DNA from: an uncultured Collinsella sp.
Lineage (GTDB): Bacteria; Actinomycetota; Coriobacteriia; Coriobacteriales; Coriobacteriaceae
Reading direction: 5' to 3'
Assembly (NCBI GenBank): GCA_902494815.1
Contig: CABUVB010000003.1
Coordinates: 1 to 41,886, forward strand
DNA length: 41,886 bases
The position numbers and the translations under genes are program-made. This document shows, piece after piece, positions 8,912-17,030 of the stretch (the first letter of the stretch is position 1; every line of letters starts with the position of its first letter). The notes under the pieces were generated by a model. The model did no database searches. It was not told where the DNA came from and saw only the letters and a list, made by a program, of their open reading frames with translations.

Positions 8912-10711
8912 CTACAACCGTTGGCACACCACGGACACACGCTGCCCGTCAAAGCCAAAGCCCCAGCGCATCCGCCCGACGGCGGGGCGTGGCACGCGAA
9001 TATCATCGATGCCGTTGCGCTCGATTTCGAGCAGCGCCTGAACCGCTAACAGTTCTAGGCCCAGGGCATCGACGCCAGGGTCGTACATCATGTTGATCGT
9101 TATCAGCGGGCGCTCGTCGAGTATGCCGAGCGTGTCGGCCACGTCAAACACCCGACCGGTGGGAATCACCTGGATATCCCAGCGATCCGAAACGCCACTT
9201 CGCTTGGAGCTGGGATTGCAATAGCCGGGCAGTCCAAAGCAGAGCCCCTGCAGCGCCAGATGATAGGCTGTCGGCATATCTGATTGGCCCACATCGATGC
9301 CCAGATCGCCGATAGCACAGCTCAAAGCTTGCTTTACAGCGTCCTCGTCTCCACGACACAGCCCGTCATGGAACGAGTCGATAACTCGAACGTCCTCAAC
9401 GGCGCACTCAAACCATTCCAGAATTACAAGACGGAGCGCCTGACGTACTTCGTTGTTAGGCAGACGCAGGGAACGAAGGCGCACGCCGTCCTCCGAATGC
9501 CCCGTCATGTCCGTGGTAAGGAATCCAGACAGATACAGCGCAGTCCAGATATCTTCGGGCTTGGCGGCATCGGCCTCCTCGGCATGCACATGCACCGACG
9601 CCTCAATAAACCCATGCGGCTCAAGCAAATCGAACAATGCGGACAGGCGCATGAGATTCCAGTCACCGACGTATGCGCTCAGACGATCGGCGCAACCATA
9701 CAGATCTGTCCGAACGGGCGCGACGCAACCGCGATGTGCGTAGTCCACCACACGCTCCGGGATCGAACAATAAAAACCACCAAACAGATAACCCTCGAGC
9801 CACTCACGCGCGTCATCCAGACAGCCGTTGCGACCGATGCGATCCAACAGTACCTGGACTTCGTCGTCCGAAAAACCGAACCATCGATCACACCAACTCG
9901 ACAGCGGCGTCGCCGACCGATAGGAAACCCCACGTTGGGACAACGCAAACTCGGCAGGACCGGGGCGCTCGCCCATAAGGCACGTCAATCGCAACAAATC
10001 GCTGGCGTCGGCAATGGTGTCGAACAACATCCGGCTGAGCGACTCTAGGGAATCCATGCTACCGTAGTCCTTAGCGTCCAAACGCTTTGGACATACCGCG
10101 TCGTAGTCGTCTATCAGAAGAACAACCTGCTCATCGAAAGCTGTCTGGAGCAGCTTAATAAGCACGCCTAGCGCCGCATCGATCTCTCTATCGCTGGCCA
10201 CCCCACGCGCCGCCCTCTCGATAAGACGAACCTCACGTCTTGACAGATCAGGCGCGGCAAGCAGCGGCAGCAATCGGGCGCACTCGTGCGCGACGGCGCT
10301 GCGAATAGCCGCCGCAGCATCAGCGTCGCGCCTCACAGCGACAGCTGAAAAGTCGAGCATGATGACCGGATAACACGCGTACTCATCACGATAGCGACCG
10401 CCGCCCGCCTGCCAAATCTGGGTGCAGACGAACGGGCTTCGATCCGGCCGCCGGTGATCAGGTCGTTCCAAATAGCATTTGAGCATCGACAAGTTCATGC
10501 TCTTGCCAAAACCCTTGGGTCGGCAGCAAAACGCGACGGATGCCTCACAATCCAACATATCGGCAATAAACATGGTCTTATCGACGAGTAAATACCGATT
10601 GATTGCATCGGAAAAGTCGTGAACATCAACCGGTAGAGCTGCGTTATCCGCATGATTGAGCAACCGCGCACCAAACGCATGAGTAAAACCACAATTCACC
10701 TGTTCAGACAC
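8912..10711 (-). CDS. DUF1703-type AAA-ATPase with degenerate PD-(D/E)XK end
   Basis: This protein of about 599 residues belongs to the AAA-ATPase-like/DUF1703 family common in anaerobic gut bacteria, whose role is unknown. Residues 42-71 (LVDKTMFIADML, then RPKGFGKS) contain the atypical Walker A of this family, and VVLLIDDYD at 196-204 is Walker B. The family normally ends in a PD-(D/E)XK nuclease-like domain. Here the end (DALGLELLAVQALLEIERNG, then MRWGFGFDGQRVSVV) keeps the fold signature, but the usual E-x-K strand reads LITINMMYD, so nuclease activity is probably lost. GTG at 10711 is chosen because GAGGGAG precedes it and the family starts near there; a TTG at 10807 would add 32 residues. 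No partner gene is evident. Confidence 0.8.
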   Translation of the reverse strand: MSEQVNCGFTHAFGARLLNHADNAALPVDVHDFSDAINRYLLVDKTMFIADMLDCEASVAFCCRPKGFGKSMNLSMLKCYLERPDHRRPDRSPFVCTQIWQAGGGRYRDEYACYPVIMLDFSAVAVRRDADAAAAIRSAVAHECARLLPLLAAPDLSRREVRLIERAARGVASDREIDAALGVLIKLLQTAFDEQVVLLIDDYDAVCPKRLDAKDYGSMDSLESLSRMLFDTIADASDLLRLTCLMGERPGPAEFALSQRGVSYRSATPLSSWCDRWFGFSDDEVQVLLDRIGRNGCLDDAREWLEGYLFGGFYCSIPERVVDYAHRGCVAPVRTDLYGCADRLSAYVGDWNLMRLSALFDLLEPHGFIEASVHVHAEEADAAKPEDIWTALYLSGFLTTDMTGHSEDGVRLRSLRLPNNEVRQALRLVILEWFECAVEDVRVIDSFHDGLCRGDEDAVKQALSCAIGDLGIDVGQSDMPTAYHLALQGLCFGLPGYCNPSSKRSGVSDRWDIQVIPTGRVFDVADTLGILDERPLITINMMYDPGVDALGLELLAVQALLEIERNGIDDIRVPRPAVGRMRWGFGFDGQRVSVVCQRL

Positions 10712-10840
10712 CGTAAACTCTCCCTCTAACGCAGCACGATGCCTATTGTAACGAGCAGGCGGAGCGCAACAATATCGACCTGCAAAGGTTTCGGGCAACG
10801 GTAGCAACTGACGCCCCGAGGGGGCATAACAAATCGTTGC

Positions 10841-10877
10841 ACAACAAAAACGAGGCCCGATGCCGCCGCACCGGACC
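10841..10877 (-). terminator. Intrinsic terminator of the LPXTG protein gene
   Basis: On the minus strand a 10 bp stem (GGTCCGGTGC with GCATCGGGCC, two G-U pairs) and a 4-base loop are followed by TCGTTTTTG. It lies about 35 bases beyond the stop at 10913. Confidence 0.8.
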
Positions 10878-10912
10878 CCGTCCTTAACTCTTATAGAAAA
10901 CGATCTGAAAGA

Positions 10913-12739
10913 TTACTCCTCCGAGCCATCCTCCCCAGAATTCTTCTTCTGCTGATCGAGCTTATGCTTACCGCTCACGATGGACGTAGCGCCCAGCGTA
11001 GCCAAGCTCGCACTGGCAAGGCTCGCCATCACGATCAAGTCGCCCGTCTTTGGCATATTGCCGCCAGATGACTTGGTCGTTGTAGTCGTCGTGGTTGTAG
11101 TGGTCACCGTCTTGGAGTCATTTTGATCCTGATTCTGGTTATCAGCGCCGCTCTTGTCGTCGTCTTCGGACTGTTTCTTTTCGCCCTCGGTCTTGCTCTC
11201 GTCCTTCTTCTCAGATTCAGACTTCTTATCCTCGTCCTTCTTCTGAGCGGACTTCTCGTTCTTCTCCTCAGAGCTAGAACCCTTATCGAATTCGGTCACC
11301 TCGGAAGCCTTGTCCTTGGAGTCGTCCCTTGCGGCCTCGGTCTTTTCCGTGGAACCCTGATCAGAGTTGTCCTTGTTCTGGGCCGAGCCGTTATTGACGC
11401 CAGCCATCAGCGAAGAACCCAGCGTAGAGCCAAGCTGCTCGGAGAAAGAAGGCTTCTTGTCCGGCGAAGCAACGGGAGCGTCCGGCGCCTTATTCGAGTC
11501 GTCCTTGGAAGCATCGGAATCAGGGGTCGTGTCAGAGCCGGAGCCGTTGTTAGAGCCGGTGTCAACGGACGAATCGCTCGAGCCGGTAGATGAGTTAGAG
11601 GTGTCAGCGCCGGTCGAACCAGAAGCGTCGCTGTCCGTATTGCCGGCAGAGCTTGAAGGCGAATCGCCCGCAGCAGAGCCGTTCGAATTGGAGCCGTTCG
11701 AGGTAGAGCCGTTCGAGGTAGAGCCGTCGTTGGTAGTGCCACCAGCAGAGCCATTACCGTCAGCATCGGTCGAGGGCGCATCCATCCTGTCATCGTTGGC
11801 ATCGTCACTCGAGTCGTCATTCGAATCAGGTGTCGGCGAGGGCGCCGGTGTGGGCTCGGGCTGCACGGGCGTCGCGGCGGCAGCCTCGTCCTCAGCGATA
11901 TAAACCAAGCAGTCCTTTAGCTCGTTGCGGTAGCGGTTCTTCCAGCCCTCATGATACTGGGGTTGGCTCGAATACTTGGTCGCCACGTTATTGACCACGC
12001 TGTAGGAAAGCGCCGTCACAAACTCACGATCGGACATATCGTTGGAAAGATTCGCCCAGCGGAAAAAGTCCCTGCAGCCACCAGTGCCGCACATGTTGGT
12101 AATGCTCCACACCATGCCCTTGACGCAGTCGGCGCGGCCCGAAATATCAATACCCAGGCCGCTCTTGAGCCACGCCTCGGTCACCGCATAGTACGAGTTG
12201 TACGCATAAGCATCTTGAAGTGCTGAGAACTCAACAGGATCGGTGTTGTACGCACCTTGGAAGGCCTCCTGCGCAATACGGCCCAACTCGGTGAGCTGAC
12301 CGTTCTCGTACATGGCATTGCTCGCGTTGGAAATCTCGCTGCCGCGATCAATCGCATCCTTGAGCATGCTGTATTTTTCGGGGCTGTAGTTGTAGACCTG
12401 CTTCATAAACGGAATGAGCGACCAGCGGCGGTCGAACTGGTAATAGCCCAACGCGTTATAGCCGTCACCGTACGAAAAGCCCTGGTTGTAGTTACCATGG
12501 CTCTCGTACTTGGTAAAGTACTTCATCTCGGGAGTCACGTTGACAAACGAAACGCCCTGGACCGACCTCAGCACGCCCGAGAAGGACTGCTGGGTGTAAA
12601 GGCCCTTATCGATATCGGTGGCATCCGAGGCAACGCCCGGCGTGGGCTCCTCGGCGGCGGCGGGTGCCGGCGCGGAAACGGCACCAAACGAAAGCGCCAG
12701 CGTCAGGCCCGCAACAATCGCGGAATGCTTGGGCTGCAT
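10913..12739 (-). CDS. Secreted LPXTG-type surface protein with lysozyme-like head
   Basis: This 608-residue exported protein has a signal peptide at 1-29 (hydrophobic core AIVAGLTLALSFGAVSA, cleavage near AAAEE). Residues 65-285 are globular, with KYESHGNYNQG (E79) and GDGYNALGYYQFD (91-103). This resembles phage-type lysozyme or Vgr-linked muramidase heads, where the Glu is catalytic; the assignment is by motif only. About residues 290-555 are low complexity: Ser/Asn/Gly/Asp repeats, a Lys/Glu stretch and a run of Thr. The sorting signal is MPKTG at 562-566, then a hydrophobic segment and a charged tail. The LPXTG variant has Met for Leu. It is probably a wall-anchored peptidoglycan-acting enzyme or adhesin. 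A strong GGAGG lies 5 bases before ATG 12739. It stands alone with its own terminator. Confidence 0.8.
   Translation of the reverse strand: MQPKHSAIVAGLTLALSFGAVSAPAPAAAEEPTPGVASDATDIDKGLYTQQSFSGVLRSVQGVSFVNVTPEMKYFTKYESHGNYNQGFSYGDGYNALGYYQFDRRWSLIPFMKQVYNYSPEKYSMLKDAIDRGSEISNASNAMYENGQLTELGRIAQEAFQGAYNTDPVEFSALQDAYAYNSYYAVTEAWLKSGLGIDISGRADCVKGMVWSITNMCGTGGCRDFFRWANLSNDMSDREFVTALSYSVVNNVATKYSSQPQYHEGWKNRYRNELKDCLVYIAEDEAAAATPVQPEPTPAPSPTPDSNDDSSDDANDDRMDAPSTDADGNGSAGGTTNDGSTSNGSTSNGSNSNGSAAGDSPSSSAGNTDSDASGSTGADTSNSSTGSSDSSVDTGSNNGSGSDTTPDSDASKDDSNKAPDAPVASPDKKPSFSEQLGSTLGSSLMAGVNNGSAQNKDNSDQGSTEKTEAARDDSKDKASEVTEFDKGSSSEEKNEKSAQKKDEDKKSESEKKDESKTEGEKKQSEDDDKSGADNQNQDQNDSKTVTTTTTTTTTTKSSGGNMPKTGDLIVMASLASASLATLGATSIVSGKHKLDQQKKNSGEDGSEE
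11676..11735. repeat. 15-base tandem repeats coding the Ser/Asn/Gly stalk
   Basis: Near-identical units built on GAGCCGTTCGAGGTA repeat about four times in the stalk-coding part of the LPXTG gene, encoding GSTSN/GSNSN units. Such repeats allow stalk length to vary by slippage. Boundaries are approximate. Confidence 0.6.
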
Positions 12740-12810
12740 AAGATCCTCCCTGCATTGGTATAGTTAAAGTTCAGTTTGCAAAGATAAAAATAAGTATTGC
12801 AGCTCGCCCG

Positions 12811-12824
12811 TTGTTGCACAACAA
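12811..12824. promoter_or_regulatory. Inverted repeat upstream of the LPXTG gene
   Basis: TTGTTG, CA, CAACAA is a perfect 6-base inverted repeat 72 bases before the LPXTG gene start. A shorter GTTG, CA, CAAC lies past its 3' end at 10836-10845. It could be an operator; no regulator is identified. The rest of 12740-12878 is AT-rich with no clear -35/-10 pair. Confidence 0.25.
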
Positions 12825-12878
12825 CCCCTCGGTAAACGGCAACAACCCTCCGCGAAATCTTAAGGAATTGCGCTCAAC

Positions 12879-13310
12879 CTACAGCTTAATGTCAAAGTTG
12901 ATCTCGGGAACGGCGGCCAAGTCGGCCAACGTCACGCCGTCGACGTACTTTTCGATCACGTCGTCCAAACCGCGCCAGAACTTGACGGTGGAACACAGGT
13001 CGCTGCGGGCGCAGCTGTTGTCGATGCCATCGCACGCCACCGGAGCCGTGCTGCCTTCGACGGCACGCAGGATGTCGCCGGCACGCACCTCGGCGGGGTC
13101 CTTGGCCATCATGTAGCCACCGCCCTTGCCGCGCACGCTCTTAAGCAGGCCCGCCTTCATAAGCGGACGAACCAGCTGCTCCAAATACTTTTGTGAGATA
13201 TGCTCGCGGTCGGCAACCTCGCGCAGGGCAATCTTGCCCTCGGCGTCACCGAGCGCCGCGATATAGATCATCAGTCGGAGGGCATAGCGGCCCTTGGAAG
13301 AAATGAGCAT
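12879..13310 (-). CDS. Rrf2/IscR-like Fe-S-sensing transcription regulator
   Basis: This 143-residue Rrf2-family regulator begins MLISSKGRYALRLMIYIA, followed by the winged helix-turn-helix (EVADREHISQKYLEQLVRPL, 31-50; KSVRGKGGGYMMAK, 57-70). Cysteines C93, C100 and C106 match the cluster-ligand triad of IscR-type members (E. coli IscR C92, C98, C104), so it probably senses Fe-S status through a bound cluster. The open frame extends to 13406, but the ATG at 13310 has GGAGG at good spacing and gives the family N-terminus. It is divergent from sufCBDSU, the usual place for the suf regulator. The palindromes at 13332-13360 and 13376-13404 are its likely binding sites, and the first covers its own -10 candidate, suggesting autoregulation. 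Confidence 0.9.
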   Translation of the reverse strand: MLISSKGRYALRLMIYIAALGDAEGKIALREVADREHISQKYLEQLVRPLMKAGLLKSVRGKGGGYMMAKDPAEVRAGDILRAVEGSTAPVACDGIDNSCARSDLCSTVKFWRGLDDVIEKYVDGVTLADLAAVPEINFDIKL

Positions 13311-13331
13311 ACCTACCCTCCCATCGCATCT

Positions 13332-13360
13332 GGGACAATATAACCAGCTTTGTTTGTCCC
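13332..13360 (-). promoter_or_regulatory. Candidate Rrf2 operator S1 with regulator promoter
   Basis: GGGACAA, 15 bases, TTGTCCC forms an inverted repeat. On the minus strand a TATATT (-10 candidate of the regulator gene) lies between the arms and GATTTG is 17 bases upstream. The flank continues AAATCTTA, giving a 16-mer (TTTGTCCCAAATCTTA at 13353-13368) found again at 18782-18797. Confidence 0.6.
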
Positions 13361-13375
13361 AAATCTTATGCACGC

Positions 13376-13404
13376 GGGGCAAACAAGCCTGATTATTATG
13401 TCCC
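13376..13404 (+). promoter_or_regulatory. Candidate Rrf2 operator S2 (suf side)
   Basis: GGGGCAA, 15 bases, ATGTCCC is followed by ACATCT, the same layout as S1 with one changed base per arm. Its start is 44 bases from S1's start, about four helical turns. The spacer holds CTGATTATT, and TATTAT at 13394-13399 could serve as a -10 towards sufC. Confidence 0.5.
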
Positions 13405-13425
13405 ACATCTAAAAAGTCGAGTGGA

Positions 13426-13469
13426 TTAGTCGGGTTTTCCCTTGACTAACGCCGAACCCATAGTAACTT
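13426..13469 (+). promoter_or_regulatory. Candidate suf promoter with TTAGTC/GACTAA inverted repeat
   Basis: TTAGTC (13426-13431) and GACTAA (13444-13449) are perfect inverted arms 12 bases apart. TTGACT at 13442-13447, 16 bases, TAACTT at 13464-13469 is a plausible -35/-10 pair, 65 bases before the sufC start. The TTAGTCGGG and TTGACTAA words resemble IscR-type half sites; this is inference. Confidence 0.4.
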
Positions 13470-13533
13470 TATTCCGAGAAGATTCCTAGGGTTTAGTACA
13501 CCTATGAGTACACCATATACAGAGAGGGACAGC

Positions 13534-14334
13534 ATGAGCGCAAATCCGCTGCTTTCCATCGAAGGTCTGACCGCCTCCGTGGACGAGAAGACCATCCTCC
13601 ACAACGTCAACCTCAACGTCGCCGCCGGCGAGACCCACGTGCTGATGGGCCCCAACGGCGCCGGCAAGTCCACCCTCGGCCACCTGGTCATGGGCGACCC
13701 CGTCTATACCGTCAACGACGGCCGCATCGTCTTTGACGGCCAGGACATCACCGAGCTCACCACCGACAAGCGTTCACGCGCCGGCCTGTTCCTGAGCTTC
13801 CAGGCTCCGGTCGAAATTCCGGGCGTGCCGCTGTCGAGCTTTTTGCGCGCCAGCATCGCCGGCCGCCCCGGCCTGGAGATGAAGGGCAAGGAGTTCCGCC
13901 GCCGCGTGAAGGAGCTCGCGGCCGAGCTCAACATGGATACCGCCTATCTCAACCGCGAGCTGGGCGTGGGCTTCTCGGGCGGCGAGAAGAAGAAGGTCGA
14001 AATGCTCCAGCTTCTGCTGCTGCAGCCCAAGCTCGCCATCCTCGACGAGACCGACTCTGGTCTGGACGTCGACGCGCTTTCCACCGTCAGCCACGGCATG
14101 GACGCCTACCGCAAGAGCTGCGACGGCTCCATGCTCATCATCACGCACAACACGCGCATCCTGGAGCACCTGGATGTCGACCGCGTCCACGTTATGGTCA
14201 AGGGTCACATCGTGCGCGAGGACGACGCCTCGCTCATCCCCTGGATCGACAAGAACGGCTTTGAGACCTTCGAGCGCGAGGCCGCCGAGCAGCGCGCCCA
14301 GGCCGAGTCCGCCGCTGCCGAGCAGCAGGCGTAA
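13534..14334 (+). CDS. sufC: SufC, Fe-S cluster assembly ATPase
   Basis: This 266-residue ABC-type ATPase powers the SufBCD scaffold complex in the cytoplasm. Walker A is GPNGAGKST (39-47), the signature SGGE is at 148-151 inside LGVGFSGGEKKKVEM, and Walker B is LAILDE (167-172) followed by TDSGLDVDAL, all characteristic of SufC. The ATG at 13534 is chosen for its GAGAGGG ribosome binding site; an upstream in-frame ATG at 13504 has none. It is the first gene of sufCBDSU, 12 bases before sufB. The C-terminus has an Ala/Glu-rich tail (about 20 residues) beyond the ATPase core. Confidence 0.97.
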   Translation: MSANPLLSIEGLTASVDEKTILHNVNLNVAAGETHVLMGPNGAGKSTLGHLVMGDPVYTVNDGRIVFDGQDITELTTDKRSRAGLFLSFQAPVEIPGVPLSSFLRASIAGRPGLEMKGKEFRRRVKELAAELNMDTAYLNRELGVGFSGGEKKKVEMLQLLLLQPKLAILDETDSGLDVDALSTVSHGMDAYRKSCDGSMLIITHNTRILEHLDVDRVHVMVKGHIVREDDASLIPWIDKNGFETFEREAAEQRAQAESAAAEQQA

Positions 14335-14346
14335 AGGGGCGACGCA

Positions 14347-15759
14347 ATGACCAAGAACCGCACCGAGGTCGCGGACATCGACCGCAGCCTCTACGACTTC
14401 ACCTATGGCGAGGAGGGATTCGAGCGCCTCGACGCCGGCATCACGCCCGACATCGTACGCGAGATCAGCGCCAAAAAGGACGAGCCGCAGTGGATGCTCG
14501 ACCTGCGCCTCAAGTCCCTCGAGATTTTTAATCGTTTTCCCGACCCGACGTGGGGTCCCTCCATCGAGGGCCTGGACATGGACAACATCGTCACCTACGT
14601 CAAACCCAACACCGATCAAAAGCACGACTGGGAGTCGGTGCCCGACGACATCAAGAATACCTTTGAGCGCCTGGGCATCCCCGAGGCCGAGCGTAGCTAC
14701 CTGGCAGGCGTCGGCGCGCAGTACGACTCCGAGCTGGTCTACCACAACATGCAGGACACAGCGTCTAAGATGGGCATCGTCTATTCCGGCATCGAGGAGG
14801 CCCTGCACGACCCGCAGTGGGAGCCGCTCATCCACGAGAAGTTCATGACGCTCATCCCGCCCACCGACCACAAGTTTGCGGCCCTGCACGGTGCCGTGTG
14901 GTCGGGCGGCTCGTTTGTCTACGTGCCCAAGGGCACCAAACTCGACTTCCCGCTGCAGAGCTACTTCCGCCTTAACGCCAAGGGCGCCGGCCAGTTTGAG
15001 CACACGCTCATCATCGTCGAAGACGATGCCGATCTGCACTTCATTGAGGGTTGCTCCGCGCCCAAGTACAACGTGGCAAACCTCCACGCCGGCGCCGTCG
15101 AGCTCTTTGTGGGCAAGCGCGCGCACCTGCGCTACTCGACCATCGAGAACTGGTCCAAGAACATGTACAACCTCAACACCAAGCGTGCGCGCGTGGACGA
15201 GGACGGCGACATCGAGTGGATCAGCGGCTCCTTCGGCAGCCACGTTGGCTACCTCTACCCCATGAGCGTGCTCAACGGCCGCCGCGCCCGTTCCAGCTTT
15301 ACCGGCATCACCTTTGCCGGCGCCGGTCAAAACCTCGACACCGGCTGCAAGGTCGTGCTCAACGCACCCGATACCTCGGCAACCGTCGAGACCAAGGGCA
15401 TCTCCAAGAGTGGCGGCATTCAGACCTTCCGCAGCTCTATTGTGGCGACACCCAAGGCCGAGGGCTCCAAGGCAACCGTGAGCTGCCAGTCGCTGATGCT
15501 CGACGACCAAAGCCGCTCCGACACTATTCCGGCCATGGACATCCGCGCCAAGAACGTCGACATCGGCCACGAGGCCACCATCGGCCGCATCGGCGACGAT
15601 AAGGTGTTCTACCTGATGAGCCGCGGTATCTCGGAGGAAGAAGCCCGTACCATGATCGTCAACGGCTTTGCCAACCCGGTTTCCAAGGAGCTGCCGCTGG
15701 AGTACGCCGTCGAGATGAACAACCTGATCAAGCTCGAGATGGAAGGAGCGATCGGATAA
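14347..15759 (+). CDS. sufB: SufB, Fe-S cluster scaffold subunit
   Basis: This 470-residue SufB forms the cluster-building scaffold with SufC and SufD. Family signatures include YVPKGTKLDFPLQSYFRLN, FTHTLIIVEDDADLHF-type strands (here FEHTLIIVEDDADLHFIEG), SGSFGSHVGYLYPMSVL and SQSDTIPAMD-like SRSDTIPAMDIRAKNVD, then GHEATIGRIGDDKVFYLMSRG near the end. Length matches the family. AGGGG lies ahead of the ATG. Its TAA stop overlaps the sufD ATG by one base, implying coupled translation. Confidence 0.97.
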   Translation: MTKNRTEVADIDRSLYDFTYGEEGFERLDAGITPDIVREISAKKDEPQWMLDLRLKSLEIFNRFPDPTWGPSIEGLDMDNIVTYVKPNTDQKHDWESVPDDIKNTFERLGIPEAERSYLAGVGAQYDSELVYHNMQDTASKMGIVYSGIEEALHDPQWEPLIHEKFMTLIPPTDHKFAALHGAVWSGGSFVYVPKGTKLDFPLQSYFRLNAKGAGQFEHTLIIVEDDADLHFIEGCSAPKYNVANLHAGAVELFVGKRAHLRYSTIENWSKNMYNLNTKRARVDEDGDIEWISGSFGSHVGYLYPMSVLNGRRARSSFTGITFAGAGQNLDTGCKVVLNAPDTSATVETKGISKSGGIQTFRSSIVATPKAEGSKATVSCQSLMLDDQSRSDTIPAMDIRAKNVDIGHEATIGRIGDDKVFYLMSRGISEEEARTMIVNGFANPVSKELPLEYAVEMNNLIKLEMEGAIG

Positions 15760-17030
15760 TGAACCAGACCACGAACACCGCTGCTACCACCCTTGAGCAG
15801 GTCAATGCGATGCCAGCTGCCACTTGGGGTTGGCTGAAGATGAACCAGACCAAGCTCGAGCTCTCTGACGAGCTTGCCGCCGCTCCCACCGAGGCTGTTA
15901 AGGTCGAGGGCTTGGACGAGCAGTTCCGCGGCGCTGCCGACGCATTTAACGCCGCCATGGACGCCATGGCCGAGCGCTTCCCCGAGCGCCGCGCCTCCGC
16001 CCCCGGCGACGCCGCCGACCGCGCCCGCATCACGCCCGAGACCGAGCTTGACGTGCCCGCCACCTCCATCTACCAGGCCGGTGCCATCAAGCTCGAGGAG
16101 GAGCTCTCCCCTGCTGAAGCCTTCGAGACCGGCATGGGCGAGGCTGCCTACACCTACTTGGCCGACCACGCCACCAAGCGCATCGTCATCGATGTGCCCG
16201 CATACAAGCACGCCACGGTTACCGTGCGCATGAGCGGTGTCGATGCAGCCGCGGCCATCGCCGCCATCGACGTCGTCGCCCGTCCCCAGTCGACGCTCGA
16301 TCTGCTTATTGCCCTGGACTCTCCCGTTGCCGGCCAAGGCGTCGTGGGATCCGTGCTACGCGTGTGCGCCCACGAGTACGCCACCGTCAACGTGACCTGC
16401 ACGCAGACGCTCGACGATAGCTGGATCGCGCTCGACGACACCGGCCTGTTCCTGGACGAGGGCGCGCGCGTCAACGTGCAGCACGCCGTCCTGGGTGCCG
16501 GCGCCAGCGCCACCGGCCTTGCCGGCGACCTGCTGGGCGATACCGCCAAGGTCACCATCGATACTGACTACCTGGGCGCCCGAGAGCAGGTGCGCGACTT
16601 TAACTACGAGCTGCGCCACCGCGGTCGCAAGACCGAGTGCGAGATCGACGCCAACGGCGTGCTGACCGGCACGTCCAAGAAGGTCTACCGCGGCACCATC
16701 GACCTCGTGCACGGTTGCAAGGGTGCAACCGGCACCGAGCGCGAGACGGTGCTTTTGGCCAACAAGGGCGTCGACAACAAGACCGTTCCCGTCATTCTCT
16801 GCGACGAGGACGACGTCGCCGGCAACCACGGAGCCACCATCGGCCACGTCCGCGACGAGCAACTGTTCTACCTCGCCTGCCGCGGCCTTGACCAAAACGC
16901 CGCCGAGGACCTGTTCGTCCGCGCCAAGCTGGAGGACGCCGCACTTTCCGCCACCGACGAGCGCACCCGCGCCGCCGTCGTCCGCCTGGGCAACAACCTG
17001 ATCGACAACTTTGAAGAGGAGCTCGCATGA
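15759..17030 (+). CDS. sufD: SufD, Fe-S cluster assembly subunit
   Basis: This 423-residue SufD is the partner of SufB and SufC. The right-handed beta-helix core and the end (CDEDDVAGNHGATIGHV, then EQLFYLACRGLDQNAAEDLFV) are typical of the family. The N-terminal 150 residues are divergent and Ala/Glu-rich, as is common for SufD. It overlaps sufB by 1 base and sufS by 4 bases (ATGA), so the operon is translationally chained. Confidence 0.93.
   Translation: MNQTTNTAATTLEQVNAMPAATWGWLKMNQTKLELSDELAAAPTEAVKVEGLDEQFRGAADAFNAAMDAMAERFPERRASAPGDAADRARITPETELDVPATSIYQAGAIKLEEELSPAEAFETGMGEAAYTYLADHATKRIVIDVPAYKHATVTVRMSGVDAAAAIAAIDVVARPQSTLDLLIALDSPVAGQGVVGSVLRVCAHEYATVNVTCTQTLDDSWIALDDTGLFLDEGARVNVQHAVLGAGASATGLAGDLLGDTAKVTIDTDYLGAREQVRDFNYELRHRGRKTECEIDANGVLTGTSKKVYRGTIDLVHGCKGATGTERETVLLANKGVDNKTVPVILCDEDDVAGNHGATIGHVRDEQLFYLACRGLDQNAAEDLFVRAKLEDAALSATDERTRAAVVRLGNNLIDNFEEELA

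Noticed and set aside
10712..10807. An N-terminal extension of the AAA-ATPase from a TTG at 10807
   Set aside because: The GTG at 10711 has a better ribosome binding site and matches where the family begins.
11123..11903. Plus-strand open frames with Leu-rich or Glu/Ser-rich products
   Set aside because: They mirror the repetitive stalk of the LPXTG protein and carry no independent start signal.
13774..15570. A 598-codon open frame antisense to sufC and sufB
   Set aside because: It is a GC-rich shadow frame. The plus-strand genes have full family signatures and ribosome binding sites.
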